A DNA stretch of 64,000 nucleotides, from contig NC_087070.1 in NCBI RefSeq assembly GCF_963678635.1, forward strand, positions 37,772,600 to 37,836,599. Reading direction: 5' to 3'. Numbering within the stretch: the first letter of the stretch is position 1; each line of letters starts with the position of its first letter. The translations under genes were made by a program, and so were the position numbers. The notes below the pieces were generated by a model. That model was given only the letters and a program-made list of their open reading frames with translations, did no database searches and was not told the origin of the DNA. The DNA comes from Symsagittifera roscoffensis. Taxonomy: Eukaryota; Xenacoelomorpha; Acoela; Convolutidae. This document shows, one piece after another, positions 13,200-25,517 of the stretch.

Positions 13200-14080
13200 T
13201 GGAACACTCCAAACAAACGAAGCCCAGGACACTGTCTTCTCAAGTGAGAGTGTCTTGCCTAATACAATCACCAAGGCCCTTTTTTGTGTGTCCTGCGATT
13301 GCTCCAGCTGTCCTATTAAGTAGCTCAAGGCAACCTCTGATCAAAAATATCTAGAGTCAAAGCAATAGCTCTCCCATACTCGGTCAGTTCCAAGTGCACG
13401 AGAGTAGGAAACAACTTTCTCTTCTCTAGTGAGTGTGTCTTGTCAAATACACTCACCGAGGTCTTCATTTATGTGTTCCCGGGTTACCCGAGCTCTCCTT
13501 TTGAGTGGCTTGAGGCAACCACACGGCCAAAATGACAATCGAAAAAAATTTGTTAGGGTTTTTCTGATGAACCCGATTTAGAATCCAAAGTTGATCGCAA
13601 ATCTCCGGGTCAACTGGGCTATTTTATTCTTAAGCCGATCCTCTAGTCGACCTTAGGTTTCGACCTTAAAGGGATGTTCAAGATGTTTAAATCACCCGGA
13701 GGTTCCCTCCAATTTTCCGCTAAGGATGGTTGTTAACGGGCCTAAGTCACCTCGGAGAGTTACTTCGGAAGGTTACCTCGTGTGGTACCTTAAACAGCCG
13801 ACTTGCTTCGGAGGGTCCTCCTAAATTCATTAAGGAGGATCAATAAGAGGCTTACTACGCTCCGGAGGTTTATTTCGGAGGGTCCCCTCAAATTTCCGAT
13901 TTTTCAAGTTTCGTTTCAAAGGGGTCTCCTGCTAGTGTTAAAATGAGTCCAAACAGGCTAACTGGGGTGTTATTTAAATTATCTCGGAGGGTTCCCCGTG
14001 GCAAATTTCTACTAAGGAGGGTTGTTAAGGGTCTTAACTGACTCCATAGGTTTGCTTCGAAGGTTTCCCCAAAGCTTAAA
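13200..14080. repeat. Degenerate tandem repeats with GGAGG/TCGGAGGG motifs
   Basis: Two loosely related ~170-base blocks (about 13220-13350 and 13390-13530) share GAGTGTGTCTTG-like and TCAAGGCAACC-like pieces. From about 13660 to 14080, at least three diverged units share CTAAGGAGGGTTGTTAA, CTTCGGAGGG and TTCCCC motifs. No reliable reading frame spans them. Confidence 0.55.
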
Positions 14081-15848
14081 AAAATAAATGTTTTCACTGC
14101 GGGAAAGCTTCCGATTGAGGTCTAGCTTGCTTTGAACAAGGTTGGTTGACACGGTCAACCTACCCAGTAGGATTAAAACGTGGTTTCATAATAATTTCTG
14201 CCGCTCGGAGTTTTCCCCAAAAATTGGAGACTCCGAACTATTAAATCCTAAAGAAAACTTCTTTCCTGAAGTTATCAACCTAAAAACGGTTGCGGTTCAA
14301 ATAATTGATCAAAAACGTTGACTTATGGTACCAAAATTATTCCGATCGGTTTGCTAGTTTTTTGACACTACCTATATAGGTTCTCAGAGTTTTTTTCCGC
14401 GATTCACGCTGAAAAGGCTAAAAAAACTTGAAACGAGCGTAGTAGCCCTGTGCAGTACTGCATTAAGGCAAAAAACGGGACCAAAATTGGTTTGGAAACA
14501 AACTTTTTGTCAAAAACTATCAAATTTGGACCCTTTGTTTTGCCAGCAGGCTCCTAACGCAAAAGTTTTTATCGCTTTAACTTTAAAACTCAATGGTTCA
14601 ATCCTCAAAACATATTGACGAAATTCGCAAAATTACAAAAATGTTCGTCGAAAGATTTTATGTTTACCAACATCTACTGAGTCTTTTTCCGCGCGGTTTC
14701 TTTAAATAGGGGGCTTAAACTTCGTAGTAGCCCACTGAGCAAAAGCTTTTTGTTGTTCGAAAAAACTTGGATATTTCATAATTTTTGGGGCTAACAGTTT
14801 GGTCGAAAATCGTTATCTTCGACAAAATTAGGGTGTTTTTCGTGTGTAAATTTTTTTTCGTGAGATAAGCAATATATACTAAGGATAATAACTTATTAGT
14901 TGACATTAATCAATTTTACGACACCTTCTTTTACACCAAAATACCCAAATTAGGACCCTTCACTGAAATTCGCAACCGATGGAGGGTACAATCGGAACGC
15001 GCCAATCGTGTCCCCTTCCACTTAAGTTTTAATGAAATAGTACCCGAACGATACTAAAACTGTGTTAACGGTACCCAACATTCGTTGTAAAATGTCCTTG
15101 TTGCCTCTTGTTGATTTTGGAACACGTCTGTCAGCTTGCCACTCTACCCTCCGGTCACCGGCCAATTTATCATTAAATACTCAAACAACACTCAAGGGAT
15201 GGTACCTAACCCACCATCAAAACACTCAATATTTCGCTCAGAAATGATATCATTCAACCTGAAATAACAACAAATAAGAAGGTCCGATCACACCTCGTCC
15301 GGAAAAAATATATAAACTGTCATTTAATATTTTTACTGTTTTTGTTTTTTTTTTGGTTTTTTTTTCTGTTTTTTGTACTTTTATGATTCCAAGTAGATTT
15401 ATTTTTGGCTTTTTCTTGGTTATACGTTATTTTTGCTTGGTTTTACGCTTTCTCTTTAAATGTTTTTGATCCCAGGGCATTGGGATAAGCGGGCTCATGA
15501 CCTCCCACCTAACCCTCCGGCCCCCATAATTTTCGGTCTTAACTAAGTTATAAAGCTAAATCGTGCCAGGTGGGTCCTGTAGTACCATACAGGACATTAA
15601 GGTCCCTAACTCGGGCATACGCCCGGAGTGGAGGGTTCGTCGCTGAAACGTTTGCTGATCATGATGGTGTTTGCCTTTAACAGGCCCATAAAAACGTCTC
15701 TGTAACATTCGCCCAAAAATTACACAGTGACGGAGCGTAGAAAAAGAACCTATTGACAAATGGCAGGCGTCAGTTACCTTGATTTTACTCGTTTTTCACC
15801 GTCTAGACCTAGCCACTTAGATTTCTGACCTGTTTAGGGGTAAGTAAA
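14081..15848. other. Non-coding stretch inside the repeat pair
   Basis: AT-rich, without a convincing reading frame. T-rich runs lie at 15330-15430. Short open frames here have no recognisable protein features. Confidence 0.5.
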
Positions 15849-16538
15849 AAGTTAACAATTTTAGGCCATCGGTCAAACGACTTTTGATCAGCTTTCGTTT
15901 ACATGCGGAGATAAACACATAGCTGGGTCTCGAATCCCCAGACTACGTGATTACTATTACAAAGACGACTCAAAATCCATTATTTACTATGCTTTTAGTG
16001 TCAATTAATTACTAAATTCATTGAGGATAGATTGACTTTTCCTCTTTCTAGCTACTCGTGCTCCGAAAAACTATATAAAACCGGATTTAATTCGGATTTA
16101 ATTCAACTATTCAGGGCATCACAGCAGCTAAAAAAAGTATAGATTACAGTCTACTGAGTCGCTGGGCACCGGGCCTCCAATCCGTTCTCCTTCAATCTCG
16201 TTGCACGAGAGGGTAAGGATCCGCTGCGGCTGTTCCACTGAAGCCTCCCTTCCTTCTATCTGCTTAAGTTAAGTGTCTTACCGTGCGTGATCGTCACGAT
16301 AAGAGACTCCATTTTTTCTCTTGTTTTTCTCGACTTGTTCATTCGATTTTCTAGTCCGTTGTGTTTTTCCCATTTTTTCAGGTCAAAATGGCCGTTTTCT
16401 AAGTTTCCGAGAAATAATCAGATGACAATCGTAATTTTGAAGTTTAAAAGCTCCAGATCATTCCGACTCTCCTTTTCATCACGAGTTTGTCCTTAACGAC
16501 GTCATTAACGTCTGTTTTGTTCTCGTCGGAGGGTTCGA
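15849..16538. repeat. Right copy of ~0.65 kb direct repeat (possible LTR)
   Basis: This is the partner of 7166-7797 in the same orientation, with moderate divergence and one ~85-base insertion near 16435-16520. If the pair are LTRs the whole element is about 9.4 kb. Confidence 0.65.
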
Positions 16539-16984
16539 CTGTGCTAAACCGGCGGAATGGCTCAATTTTTATCATTGTAAGTTAGGTTATCCTAGGGTTC
16601 ATAAAAATATCTTGAACATTTGTTTCATAGTGACGAACTTCAGTTTTCAAGGTATTTCAATTTATTGATTAATTGCGTGTCAAATTGTTACTTTTTTTAA
16701 ATCTCACAGTTTGCAAAACTTTGCATCATCGCAAAATAAACCAATATTTCTCAAATTGACGATTCGTTGAGGTGGCGATGCTTTTAGAAGACAACAAAAT
16801 TTGCAATAATAAGAAAATATAAATAAAACGTTCTGGTAAACGAAATTAACCAACATCTGAGACTTATAGTATGGTTTTGTTTCAAATGGGTGAATTGCGT
16901 CGTTTTGGGACTCAGCAATTTTCTTCTAGGCGCAAGGAAATTAGTTCTTGATCAAAAATTGTCTAAGTCGTTCGCCCGAGAGTA

Positions 16985-17045
16985 GAAGAAGAAGAAAAGG
17001 AGAAAAAGAAGAAGAAGAAGAAGAAGAAGAAGGAGATGAAGAAAA
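16985..17045 (+). repeat. GAA/AAG microsatellite
   Basis: An interrupted (GAA)n run with GGA and AAAA interruptions; purine-only on the plus strand over about 60 bases. Confidence 0.9.
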
Positions 17046-17099
17046 AATTAATTCCCTTAAATAATAAATTGAGGCAAAACTAAAAACAAAAATTTCAAA

Positions 17100-17426
17100 T
17101 CATGATCGACAGTTTGAGCAGGTGCACTTCAAGAACCATGAACACGAGTTCAGTTGATCAAAAGTTGACACAGTTCTCTCTAAAAGAAGTTCTTTGACTC
17201 TTCTCTTGAAAGACTCGAGGGGAGCAAAGATGTCTACACCAAGACGGATCAACTCTTTGACCGATTTCTCAACGCGGTGGAAGACGAACTTCTCAGTCTG
17301 CCACTTCTTTGCTGTTTGAATTGTGCAGCGGATGCTGGATTTCCGGCTGGTGGTCAATTTTAAAAAAATAAGCAGAAAACGGCAATTCTGTAAGAGCATG
17401 TAACATTTTGTAGAACAGTAACACAT
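17100..17426 (-). CDS. Candidate orphan exon, unknown protein
   Basis: The minus-strand frame is open and ends at a TGA at 17102-17100. Its C-terminal ~85 residues look like real protein: mixed charged and hydrophobic residues with little low complexity (for example VEKSVKELIRLGVD and KRRVKELLLE), ending in a C-x-C-x2-C motif (KCTCSNCRS). The base composition is richer in G and C than the flanks. A possible 3' splice site (CTCTTACAG on the minus strand) lies near 17391, so it may be a last exon. I do not recognise the family, and no upstream exon was found. It could also be a fragment of a transposable element. Confidence 0.35.
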   Translation of the reverse strand: MCYCSTKCYMLLQNCRFLLIFLKLTTSRKSSIRCTIQTAKKWQTEKFVFHRVEKSVKELIRLGVDIFAPLESFKRRVKELLLERTVSTFDQLNSCSWFLKCTCSNCRS

Positions 17427-18433
17427 CGTTGAAAATAAGATGGTAACAGATAGGCAGAGTTTTCATGAGAAATAACTGGTCTTTTTAGGGTATTGAACCA
17501 ATGACCCATTTCAGACATTTTTGATTGAAACTTTCAAGATTTCGGAGAGTAAAATCATACCGAAAACGACGGTCTAATTTTTGCCTCTAAGTGTTTTTTT
17601 TGTGCCTCTAAGGAAGAAGAAGCCAAAAATTAATTTGGAACCAAAAAAAATGGCTTTAACTAAATAAACTTTTTCTTCTAAACTTTGAACGAACATTAAA
17701 AGTTATTTCAAAATATCCAATTTTGTCTTTATAGCTCATAAAATACGTTAATCTCTACCTGCATGCTTTAGTTGTTGGCTTTACTTGCTAACATTTAAAG
17801 ACGCAAAACTTAACGTTAAAGAGTACTTCTCGCCACTCAAAACATTTTCGGAAGTTTTCAATTTCGAAAAAAAAACCCAATTGAAAAAAAATTGATCTGA
17901 TGAAAAAATCGACCTTATTTGACGCTTATCTTCGCAATGTTTTGAGGTGAAAATAACTAGAAACAAATTAAAGGAAATTTCTTTGAAATTGGAATAGGTC
18001 ATTGTTTTGTTTTTCATATCACAGTTGGGTTTCCAGTTAATAAATTTAAACTCAAAGCTTTTCGAAACAAAACCAACAAAGAGATATATGAACAAACGAG
18101 CACAGACTATCAGTCAAATCCTGGCTATAGTCATATAGCTTCATACAGCGTCTGTCAGATAAAACTTTACCAGAAAAGTCTAGTTTTTTAGTGTTAGAGC
18201 TTAGGTACTGAACTTGATAAAATAAGTTTGCAGATGGAAACATTACTTTTCAATTGTTCTATTTTTGATCTCAGATTAAGTAATCTTGAAAAAAAAATGA
18301 ATTAAAATGGGCCCATCCGTCATGCGACGGTACGCGCACAAGTTGGATAGGGCCGTACCAACACTATATAAATACATCGGCAAAGTTTTATGAATAAATC
18401 AAGTCGATACTAATGCATCAAGAGAAATTTCAA
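17427..18433. other. Non-coding stretch
   Basis: AT-rich. A GC-richer patch at 18308-18356 just beyond the 3' end of the minus-strand LINE may be its 3' UTR. Confidence 0.4.
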
Positions 18434-21045
18434 TTAAAATCTACCCTCCTCGTTTATAGCACAGATAGAATTGTCTATATTTGATGTATTTTTAAGATTT
18501 ATGCACCCCCTAAAGCAGAGGATTGCACTCCTCAGAAGTACAAAAATTACTTTTTTTCTTATAAAGTTTATTGAGTCGGAGTAAGATTCCTTCCGTTTCT
18601 CGCTTAATTTCTCTGCTAGTTTCTGGATGGTTTTTGTAGAGCCTGGTGCTGCTTCTCTGGTCCACGCAAAAATAAGTGGAACAAAACTGCTGTGATCCAC
18701 ATCCAGAACTCTTTGTTGGTCATTTATTGTTTTGACACTCTCATGATTTTGTAGACGTCAGATATAGTTTTGGGGCGGGATTTAGCATGGGGGTTGAAAA
18801 TTTTTACATCGAAAAAGGTTCGGCTGAATCGGCCTCCCCAGAGTCCATCTGCCTTGATCTCAAGTCGTGCGTCATCTTCAGTAGTGGTTATTTTGTTGTG
18901 AAAGCTTTCGTCTTCCAACGATTGAAGTTTCGGCTCTATTTCAACATCATGGCATACTTCGTCCAGGAGTGTCACAAAGGTATCTCGAACTTCAGTATGT
19001 CTTAGGTGAGTGTATCCACCTTTGGGACAGTGTAGAGAGTGAGTCAGTGTGAACGGTTGTCGACATGGGCATGTATGTGGGGTGTTTGGTGGTTCCCATC
19101 CATATCTCAGATGTAATCCATCTTTATACTCTGATTTGTTAAGGGAAAAATTATTTTTAAGGGTAGCACGCTTAGCCAATTCGATGCTCCTTTCTGTGAC
19201 GCTAGATTTATTGTCTGTTTTTTTTTCTGATGAGCAATTTTCCATAATATTTGCTTTTTTTGAGAGTGTGATGTTCTGTCTCTTAGTTTTGATGTTTCTA
19301 TTTATCAGAGTTTGTTCCGTTTCAGCTATTTCTGGATAACTGTTTTCTAACGTGTCACAAATGGCTTGTGATCACCCATAATTTCTGGAAAAGTCCGTGT
19401 TACTGAGGAGGTCTAATCCTCCCATTTTTAGTGGTAGTGCAAAAAGGTTGCAATCTTCATCGGTTATATGGTTTTGTTTTCACCAGTAATACTAGGAAAT
19501 AGCTGATGTCTTACATTTTTCTCAATTTCATCCATTTTCTTAAATGTTTCTGGAGTCGTTATGGCTTAAAGCTTAATTTTCTTCAACCTCCCTTAGTGTA
19601 GCAGGAGTAGGCATTTTGTGGTGATGTTTTACCTATTTTGGAAAGCTTTTCAGTTAGGATAGCTGTCTTTTCAATTTCGCTTTCCATGTATTAATCGCAT
19701 GCTGATGGTGTTCCTATAACCAATCCAAGGAGCCTATAACCGTCTACCATTGTAATATTTGTGCCTTCGAATACGTTTATGACGCTGTCACGCCGTTTTT
19801 CTTTTACTATGAGTTGACATTTGGAAGGCTTCACGTTGTATCCGAAAGCCTTTCCGTGCACATCCAGGTTGTCCAGTTTTGCGCGGAGACTCTTAAGATC
19901 ACCTTCAGCGCTTCCATCATCTGCGTATCATTTTTGGGTGACCTTTGGTTTTTGCAGGAGCTCAATCAGTGGGATTATCCCAATTCCGTACATAGCCATT
20001 GCGAGGGGATCACCTTGCGTTGTGCCTTCGGTAGATGTCAAAACCGTGTTATTGACACAGAGATTTGAGGGATGTTTATTTGATGAGGCCAGCGCATGAT
20101 GTAGCGCCGGACAAAAAAATTCTACATGTTTAGAGCAAATTTTCTATTGAGCGGGTTGAAGGCATTTTCTGCATCAATAAGTAGTATGGCTTCCGTTTCT
20201 TGTTTTTCAAACGCTTTCCTCAAGCTGTGGATAGCATATTCGATTCCTTACTTCTGGCCTAAGCAGAATTGGAATTTTTTTCCGAGATTTTTAAGGTCTG
20301 ATTTTATATATTGGTTGATATTTTTGCCAATTTTTCTTCTTAGAACTTCGCCTATAGCAATGGGCTGTATCCCTGGATTTTTGTTAGGTTTTCATGGGGG
20401 AGAACTTAAGTTCCTATTGTATAGGATAGTTTAGCAATTGTTTTGCAAAACTCAATGGATGTTTGGTTGAAATGAGTGAATATCCTCATCCATTCGCACG
20501 CATCTAGACCTGAGGGACCGTGGCTTCCATGCGTTTTCAGGTTTGATTTTCAAAATGTCTTGGCGTTTATTTGTTCGAATATAGAGGGATGGTATGGCAT
20601 GTGTCTTCCTTTACTTCAGTTATATAGTTGGTGATCGCTGTTTTTTTTGCTTGAGGGTGATTTTCTTTCAGGATAATAAGGACTGTTTTTCCTCCTATAA
20701 CTTCGTTTATGGGAGGTACTCCTTTTGTTTTCTTGTCTGAAAGGCAGCCAATGGCAGCAATTGTTTTGCTTGTACTCATTAGTTTATCGAATTGCTTAAA
20801 TTCCTCGTTTACTTTGGACTTCTTCTGTTTTGTATGTCTAATTTGGAGAGCTTTCGCTTCAGTGAAAAGTTCGTCTAGTAGGCCCTGCTTCCATAAAATT
20901 ATTCGGCGGCTTAGTGTTTTAGAATTTAATCCGTTTATTTTTGATTTTGTTTTGGGGAGCAGCAGATTAGGGAGAATCATTGCTGCTTTCATTGCGACGT
21001 TAGCATTTGTTGTTTCTTCTACTAATGACAACAGCTGCTGATTCA
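18434..21045 (-). mobile_element. Non-LTR retrotransposon, reverse transcriptase and endonuclease-like 3' module (broken)
   Basis: Minus strand. At 21031-20567 is the region upstream of the RT (MKAAMILPNLLL, then LWKQGLLDELF). At about 20460-19700 is the RT, with the GTTQGDP-like box near 20010-19990 and a YADD box at 19927-19916; the codon just before YADD is a stop. At 19245-18724 is the C-terminal module, with a zinc-binding C-x-C-x7-H-x4-C motif (CPCRQPFTLTHSLHC) and then ARLEIKADGLW...FFDVKIFNPHAKS, which resembles a restriction-like endonuclease core. At 18700-18434 is the end of the ORF. Frames change several times, so the copy is inactive. Elements of this kind are common in cnidarian and other invertebrate genomes. 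Confidence 0.85.
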
Positions 21046-21132
21046 GTAATTCTATAAATTGGAAACCGGGCTTGTTCTTGCTTTGAATTATGAAGCGCGG
21101 TTTCCAGTTAACGACATTTTTATATATGTCGT

Positions 21133-22073
21133 TTATTTTAATTTCAAGTTTTTGGTCGATAAATTTCCAGGGGTTGCAGGGGACTGTAGTGATTGCTGGG
21201 GCGATTGATACGATTGTGTTGCGTTGGGCAGTACGTTTGTTTCAGGTGTTGATGGTGATATTTCTTTTTGAGTTGTGATGGGGCTGTGCTTGATGGTCTG
21301 TTGGTGGAGTTGAGCTCTTTTGCAAAGTTCTCGGCGGGTTGCATTGTATGCAGGAAAACCCGTCGTAATAAAATTTGCTGCTCTGTAGCTCGCTACATGA
21401 GACATGGATGTAAGCTTAGCAAATGACACACAAAATGCCTTCTTTTCGGAGGTGGCGTTTGCAAATATGGCAGTGCGTTTGATCGGCTATAATTTGGCAG
21501 CGAGGTGGGTAATTTAATGATGAATTAATACAAGTTAGCTGAGCGAGCAATAAACTGAAGATTTTGTTGCCATAAAATGAAAAATAAATACCAACTTTAC
21601 AAAACATATTAGCACTAAAATTAACGTTTAGATTGGGGGAAAAATTCGGATTCTTGAGCGGTAAAATGTATTAATAAGGCGAAACAAAGAGTTATTTGGA
21701 GCACCTAAATTTCTGTTTGTGAAGTGATTATTTGCAGAAAGGATGGTTTTGAGGATAATTACCACATTGGGTTATCAAATTTATTAAAAATCTCCAATCA
21801 TTAGCGAAGTCTGAAACCGTAGATGAGTTATCATTGAATCCGGCTACTATGTTAGCACAGTTCAGTTTCTGCGAGGGGTAGCGCGAGACAATATCGGCAA
21901 GGTCCGCTAGCTTTGCACCTCTGTACGAGTGAACCGTGGATCCGATATCTTTGGGGCTGCAGTACTTGGTCCTTGAGGTTCCTATTACCAGTTTTCTGCT
22001 CCACTTGGGTAGCCACTTCGGCATGTACTTCGGCACGGACGTTCACTAAAAGGGTACAAAAGGAGCAAAACAA
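21133..22073 (-). mobile_element. 5' part of the same non-LTR element: zinc-finger and SGNH-hydrolase-like region
   Basis: It lies upstream (minus strand) of the RT-encoding part. At about 22000-21760 the frame reads LVIGTSRTKYCSPKD, then TVHSYRGAKLADLAD and a NxxxxxAGFNDNSS-like block. That layout fits an SGNH/GDSL-type esterase domain, with GxS near the start and GxND in the middle. At about 21490-21420 is a pair of C-x2-C motifs (CHICKRHLRKEGILCVIC) like a PHD or RING-type finger. At 21340-21140 is a Ser/Thr/Pro/Gln-rich linker. Esterase and zinc-finger domains are known in the first ORFs of several LINE clades. Frames are broken. Confidence 0.6.
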
Positions 22074-23493
22074 GAGATAGAATTGATTGTAAAATGGTTT
22101 GTAGAGAAATGGATTTAAAAAACAAATATCAAAAAAGAAATTAAAGCGATTACAACCTGGTTTTTCACGGGCGGAGGTTCCGGCGGAGATATCCGGGTAG
22201 AGGGGGAGTATCGCTGCCTGACGAGCTTGTCTCTAAAATCCCGTACCGGGCCTTCTTCTTACAAGCAGACCATTATGAGCGTATCATGTCACATGAAGAT
22301 ATTTAATAAGTTTATCACAACAATTAGGTAACTTATCGCAACGAGTAAAATTTCTCGGATTTGTTTTCATTAAGTAGTTCTTTTTCAAAAAATATTTATC
22401 AACCAACTAGATGTTAGCTTGTCAAATTTGTTTATCAAAGTCAGTATATATTTATTCGAGCATGTTGATTTTTTTGAGAGGTAAAACCAAGACAAACATT
22501 TTCTCTCGCTATCCTTTAATTTGAGTTTCTACTAATAAAAAAAAGAAAATATCAAAATTATTTATTTTTTCTTGCTCACAGAGTGGTGCTGTAAAGTTTC
22601 GTTTTTTCACTGTGCAAATTTACTGATCCTATGGTTTATAAATGTCTTTCTTTTTTCAAGTAAGTTCATTTTTTTTGTTAAATAGCGTGTAAAAATTTTA
22701 CCTTTTTAGATAAGCATCATCTCAACTTTGCATCATCCTAAATAAAACCATTTTTTTTTACGTCGGAGACGAAAATTTTTTTTTTTTAAAAGACAACAAG
22801 GATTGAATGAGGAAAACCAAGGAAACAAAATTAACAAACATCTTAGACATTATATTATGACCTTGTTTCTTATGGGTTGCTTGCATTGATTTGGGACACC
22901 AAAATCTTCTTCCAGGCGCGCGGAAATGGGTTCATGATCAGACACTATGTTAATCGCTTACCTGAAAGAAAAATTATAGCGCAAAACCACGGACTCTATA
23001 TCATTTTCGATTTTGATTTTTTTTCAAATTTTTGTTCTTGTTTTGTGGATGGAGCCAAACTCAAACCTGGAAAACTAAAAAATCGTTCCAAGTGACTAAT
23101 TTGTTTGTTCAAAAAATTGAACAAAAAAGTTTACAAAAACCCGTCTTAGGTTGTCATTGTTTCAAAAAAGATCATAAAATTTTTTCGCGTTTCTGGTTTC
23201 ATTCCTAGTTTCTGTCGGCTCAATTTCTGATTGTTTTAAACTCTTTTTTTTATCTGGTAGGGCTTTTATATATAAATTTTTAAAGCATGAGGGCTTTTTT
23301 TAGTTTGAAAAATTTGTAGTATAACTGAAACTTCACAAATTTGTAAGTCTGATTTTGAGTTTTTTTAACTTTTTTTTCCGTTTTTTTAAAATATTCTAAC
23401 AGTTCCAGTTTATGGTACATCGACTTAGTCAAAATTTTTTGCGTAATTTTGAGGGCACAATATATCTTTTAGGGGTTATAAGTTTCAGTTTGT
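22074..23493. other. Non-coding stretch
   Basis: A GC-richer patch at about 22160-22260 may be the 5' UTR start of the minus-strand LINE. The rest is AT-rich with poly-T runs and no credible frame. Confidence 0.5.
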
Positions 23494-25065
23494 ATGGGTT
23501 GTAAACACTTTTTAGAAGTAATGAAAACTTTTTTAAAAACAGTTTTGTTTCCGACTCAACAGGTTTTGACTCAGTGTCGCCTTTGTTGCCGCTCGGTAAA
23601 GGAATTCAATTCTCTAAAGGTTGATTGTGAACTTTGTTTTTTGGGACCGACTACGAGTACACAGCATAATTCAATTTTAACACAATTTCGAAAAATATGC
23701 CCCAAAATTAAAATAAATACAAAGGAAGAACTCCTCATTTTAGGATCCCCAATCAGCGAACTTTGCCGACTCAAAATTAAGGGTTTTGAAATATCTCGGA
23801 TTTCCTAGACAAACTAGACGCCCATTATGGCTTTTGCCTCCTGAAAAATTGCTTTAGCATGCCAAAACTCCTATATTTTTTGCGCACGAGACCTTGTTTT
23901 TGCAAAATGGTTTTTTGAAACGTTTTCGGCAAGTTACTAAGAAATGCGTTATGCAAGATCATTAATATGAAAATGAATGACAACCATTTTTGACAAGCAG
24001 ATCTCCCGGCAGCCAAAGGTGGCTTTGGCGTTTCTTCCGCTCGTCTACTCGCTTTACCCGCTTTCTTAGCCTCAGTAGTAGGAGCAAAAAATGCCTTGAG
24101 CAAAATCTTTGGCTTGGAGCATGTGGATGGAACCTATGATGATGCGCTTAAACGGTGGTTTGAACTTGGAAAAATTGAAATGGCTCTGGAAAATGAAATT
24201 CAAAAAATGTGGATAGCCAATTTTTGGCAGCGAAATTGTAGACTTGATTTTACGACTCGAACCAACGGACGTGAAAAGATTCATCCCGTTACGAGATAGT
24301 TTTGGCTCCCACCGGTTGAACGTCATCCCGTGCAAAGATTTAAGATTAAAACTGTCAAACCAACAACTCAAAATTGCAATAGGACTTCGATTAGGTCCAA
24401 AAAATATGCGAACGGCATTAATGCGTGTGCGGAAAAGACGTTACCGAAGATGGTTGGCATGGTCTTTCTTGCCTCAAAAGTGCAGAAAGATTCTCTAGGC
24501 AATCAAAACTGAATGCCCTTATAAAGCAGAGTTTATCTTCTACTCACATTCCACCTGTTTTAGAACCAAGACACCTCTACAGGACCGATCAGAAGTGACC
24601 AGACGGTTTGACGCTCGTTCCATGGGCTGTTGGTAACCAGCTTTTGTGGTATGTAATGGTAGTGTACTCCTTAGCTCCTTTTAGGATTAATGCCGTGTCT
24701 GTTTGTAACCCTGGTACGGCTGCTGCTGAATCGGAAGAGCGAAAAAATGACAAGTATAAAGATCTAGTTGATGATGGGTATCTTTTTCAACCGCTAGCTT
24801 TTGAGATTCAGGGCGCGGTCGGCCCCAGCACAGAATTTTTTTTTGAGCAAGCTTTGTAAGAACCTAAGCATATGCATTGAGGAACTAGAGCAGGCAGCTT
24901 TTTAAAAAACAGAATCTCCCTGTCAATACAGATTGCGAACGCCGCTTGCGTACTCGGAACAATAAATGACAAAACAACTATCGACGAAATTTTTTATTTG
25001 TTACACTTGTATGTTATATTTTCTCGTGTCGAGTTGCGTGTTCTTATTGAAGAAACGTAACCCCG
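23494..25065 (+). mobile_element. 3' end of a second non-LTR retrotransposon (5'-truncated, broken)
   Basis: It begins just after where the RT YxDD box would lie (a FNSLKVDCELCFLG-like block). The thumb/linker follows (LLILGSPISELCRLKIKGFE), then KGGFGVSSARLLALPAFLAS near 24020-24075, GLRLGPKNMR at about 24385, a RPDGLTLVPWAVG block at about 24600, and ANAACVLGTI near 24930. These blocks occur in this order in the C-terminal half of a LINE family found in crustaceans, cnidarians and other invertebrates. At least three frame changes or stops make it non-functional. A 5' truncation is typical of LINE insertions. Confidence 0.75.
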
Positions 25066-25287
25066 TATCGATTTTAATTGTAAGGACATCAACACTTGTC
25101 ATCTTCTTTTATCATTATTTCTTCTATATTTAGAAAATTCCAAGGATTTTGACTGTAATACGTGATGAAGGGACTCCTGACTGAAGCTCGGTTTTTATGA
25201 TACCTTTGACCTTCTGATTACCTTGAAAAATAAAGAAAAAAAAGAAAAACTGGAAAAAAAATTCAACTGATACAAATATGAAGTTTT

Positions 25288-25517
25288 CGTAGATAGAATT
25301 TTTCCGCTTTTGTCAAGGAAATTTTTCAGATTTTTTTAAACTTCTGTTTTTTTTCCATTTATTATTTTGTAGTGCAATGTGTTTTTTGCATGGCAAATGT
25401 TGAGATGCTCAGCTTCGCCTCTGTGTTAATGAAGTTCCAATTGTTTTTTGACTGGGTGAAATGATGAAGGACTAGTGTAGTGACCTCGGTTACAATCGCC
25501 TTAAAATTCTATCTACG
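25288..25517. repeat. Perfect 15 bp inverted repeat around a 200 bp spacer
   Basis: CGTAGATAGAATTTT at 25288-25302 is matched exactly in inverse orientation at 25503-25517. It could be the ends of a small MITE or a hairpin in the ZC3H14 upstream region. No flanking target-site duplication was recognised. Confidence 0.6.
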
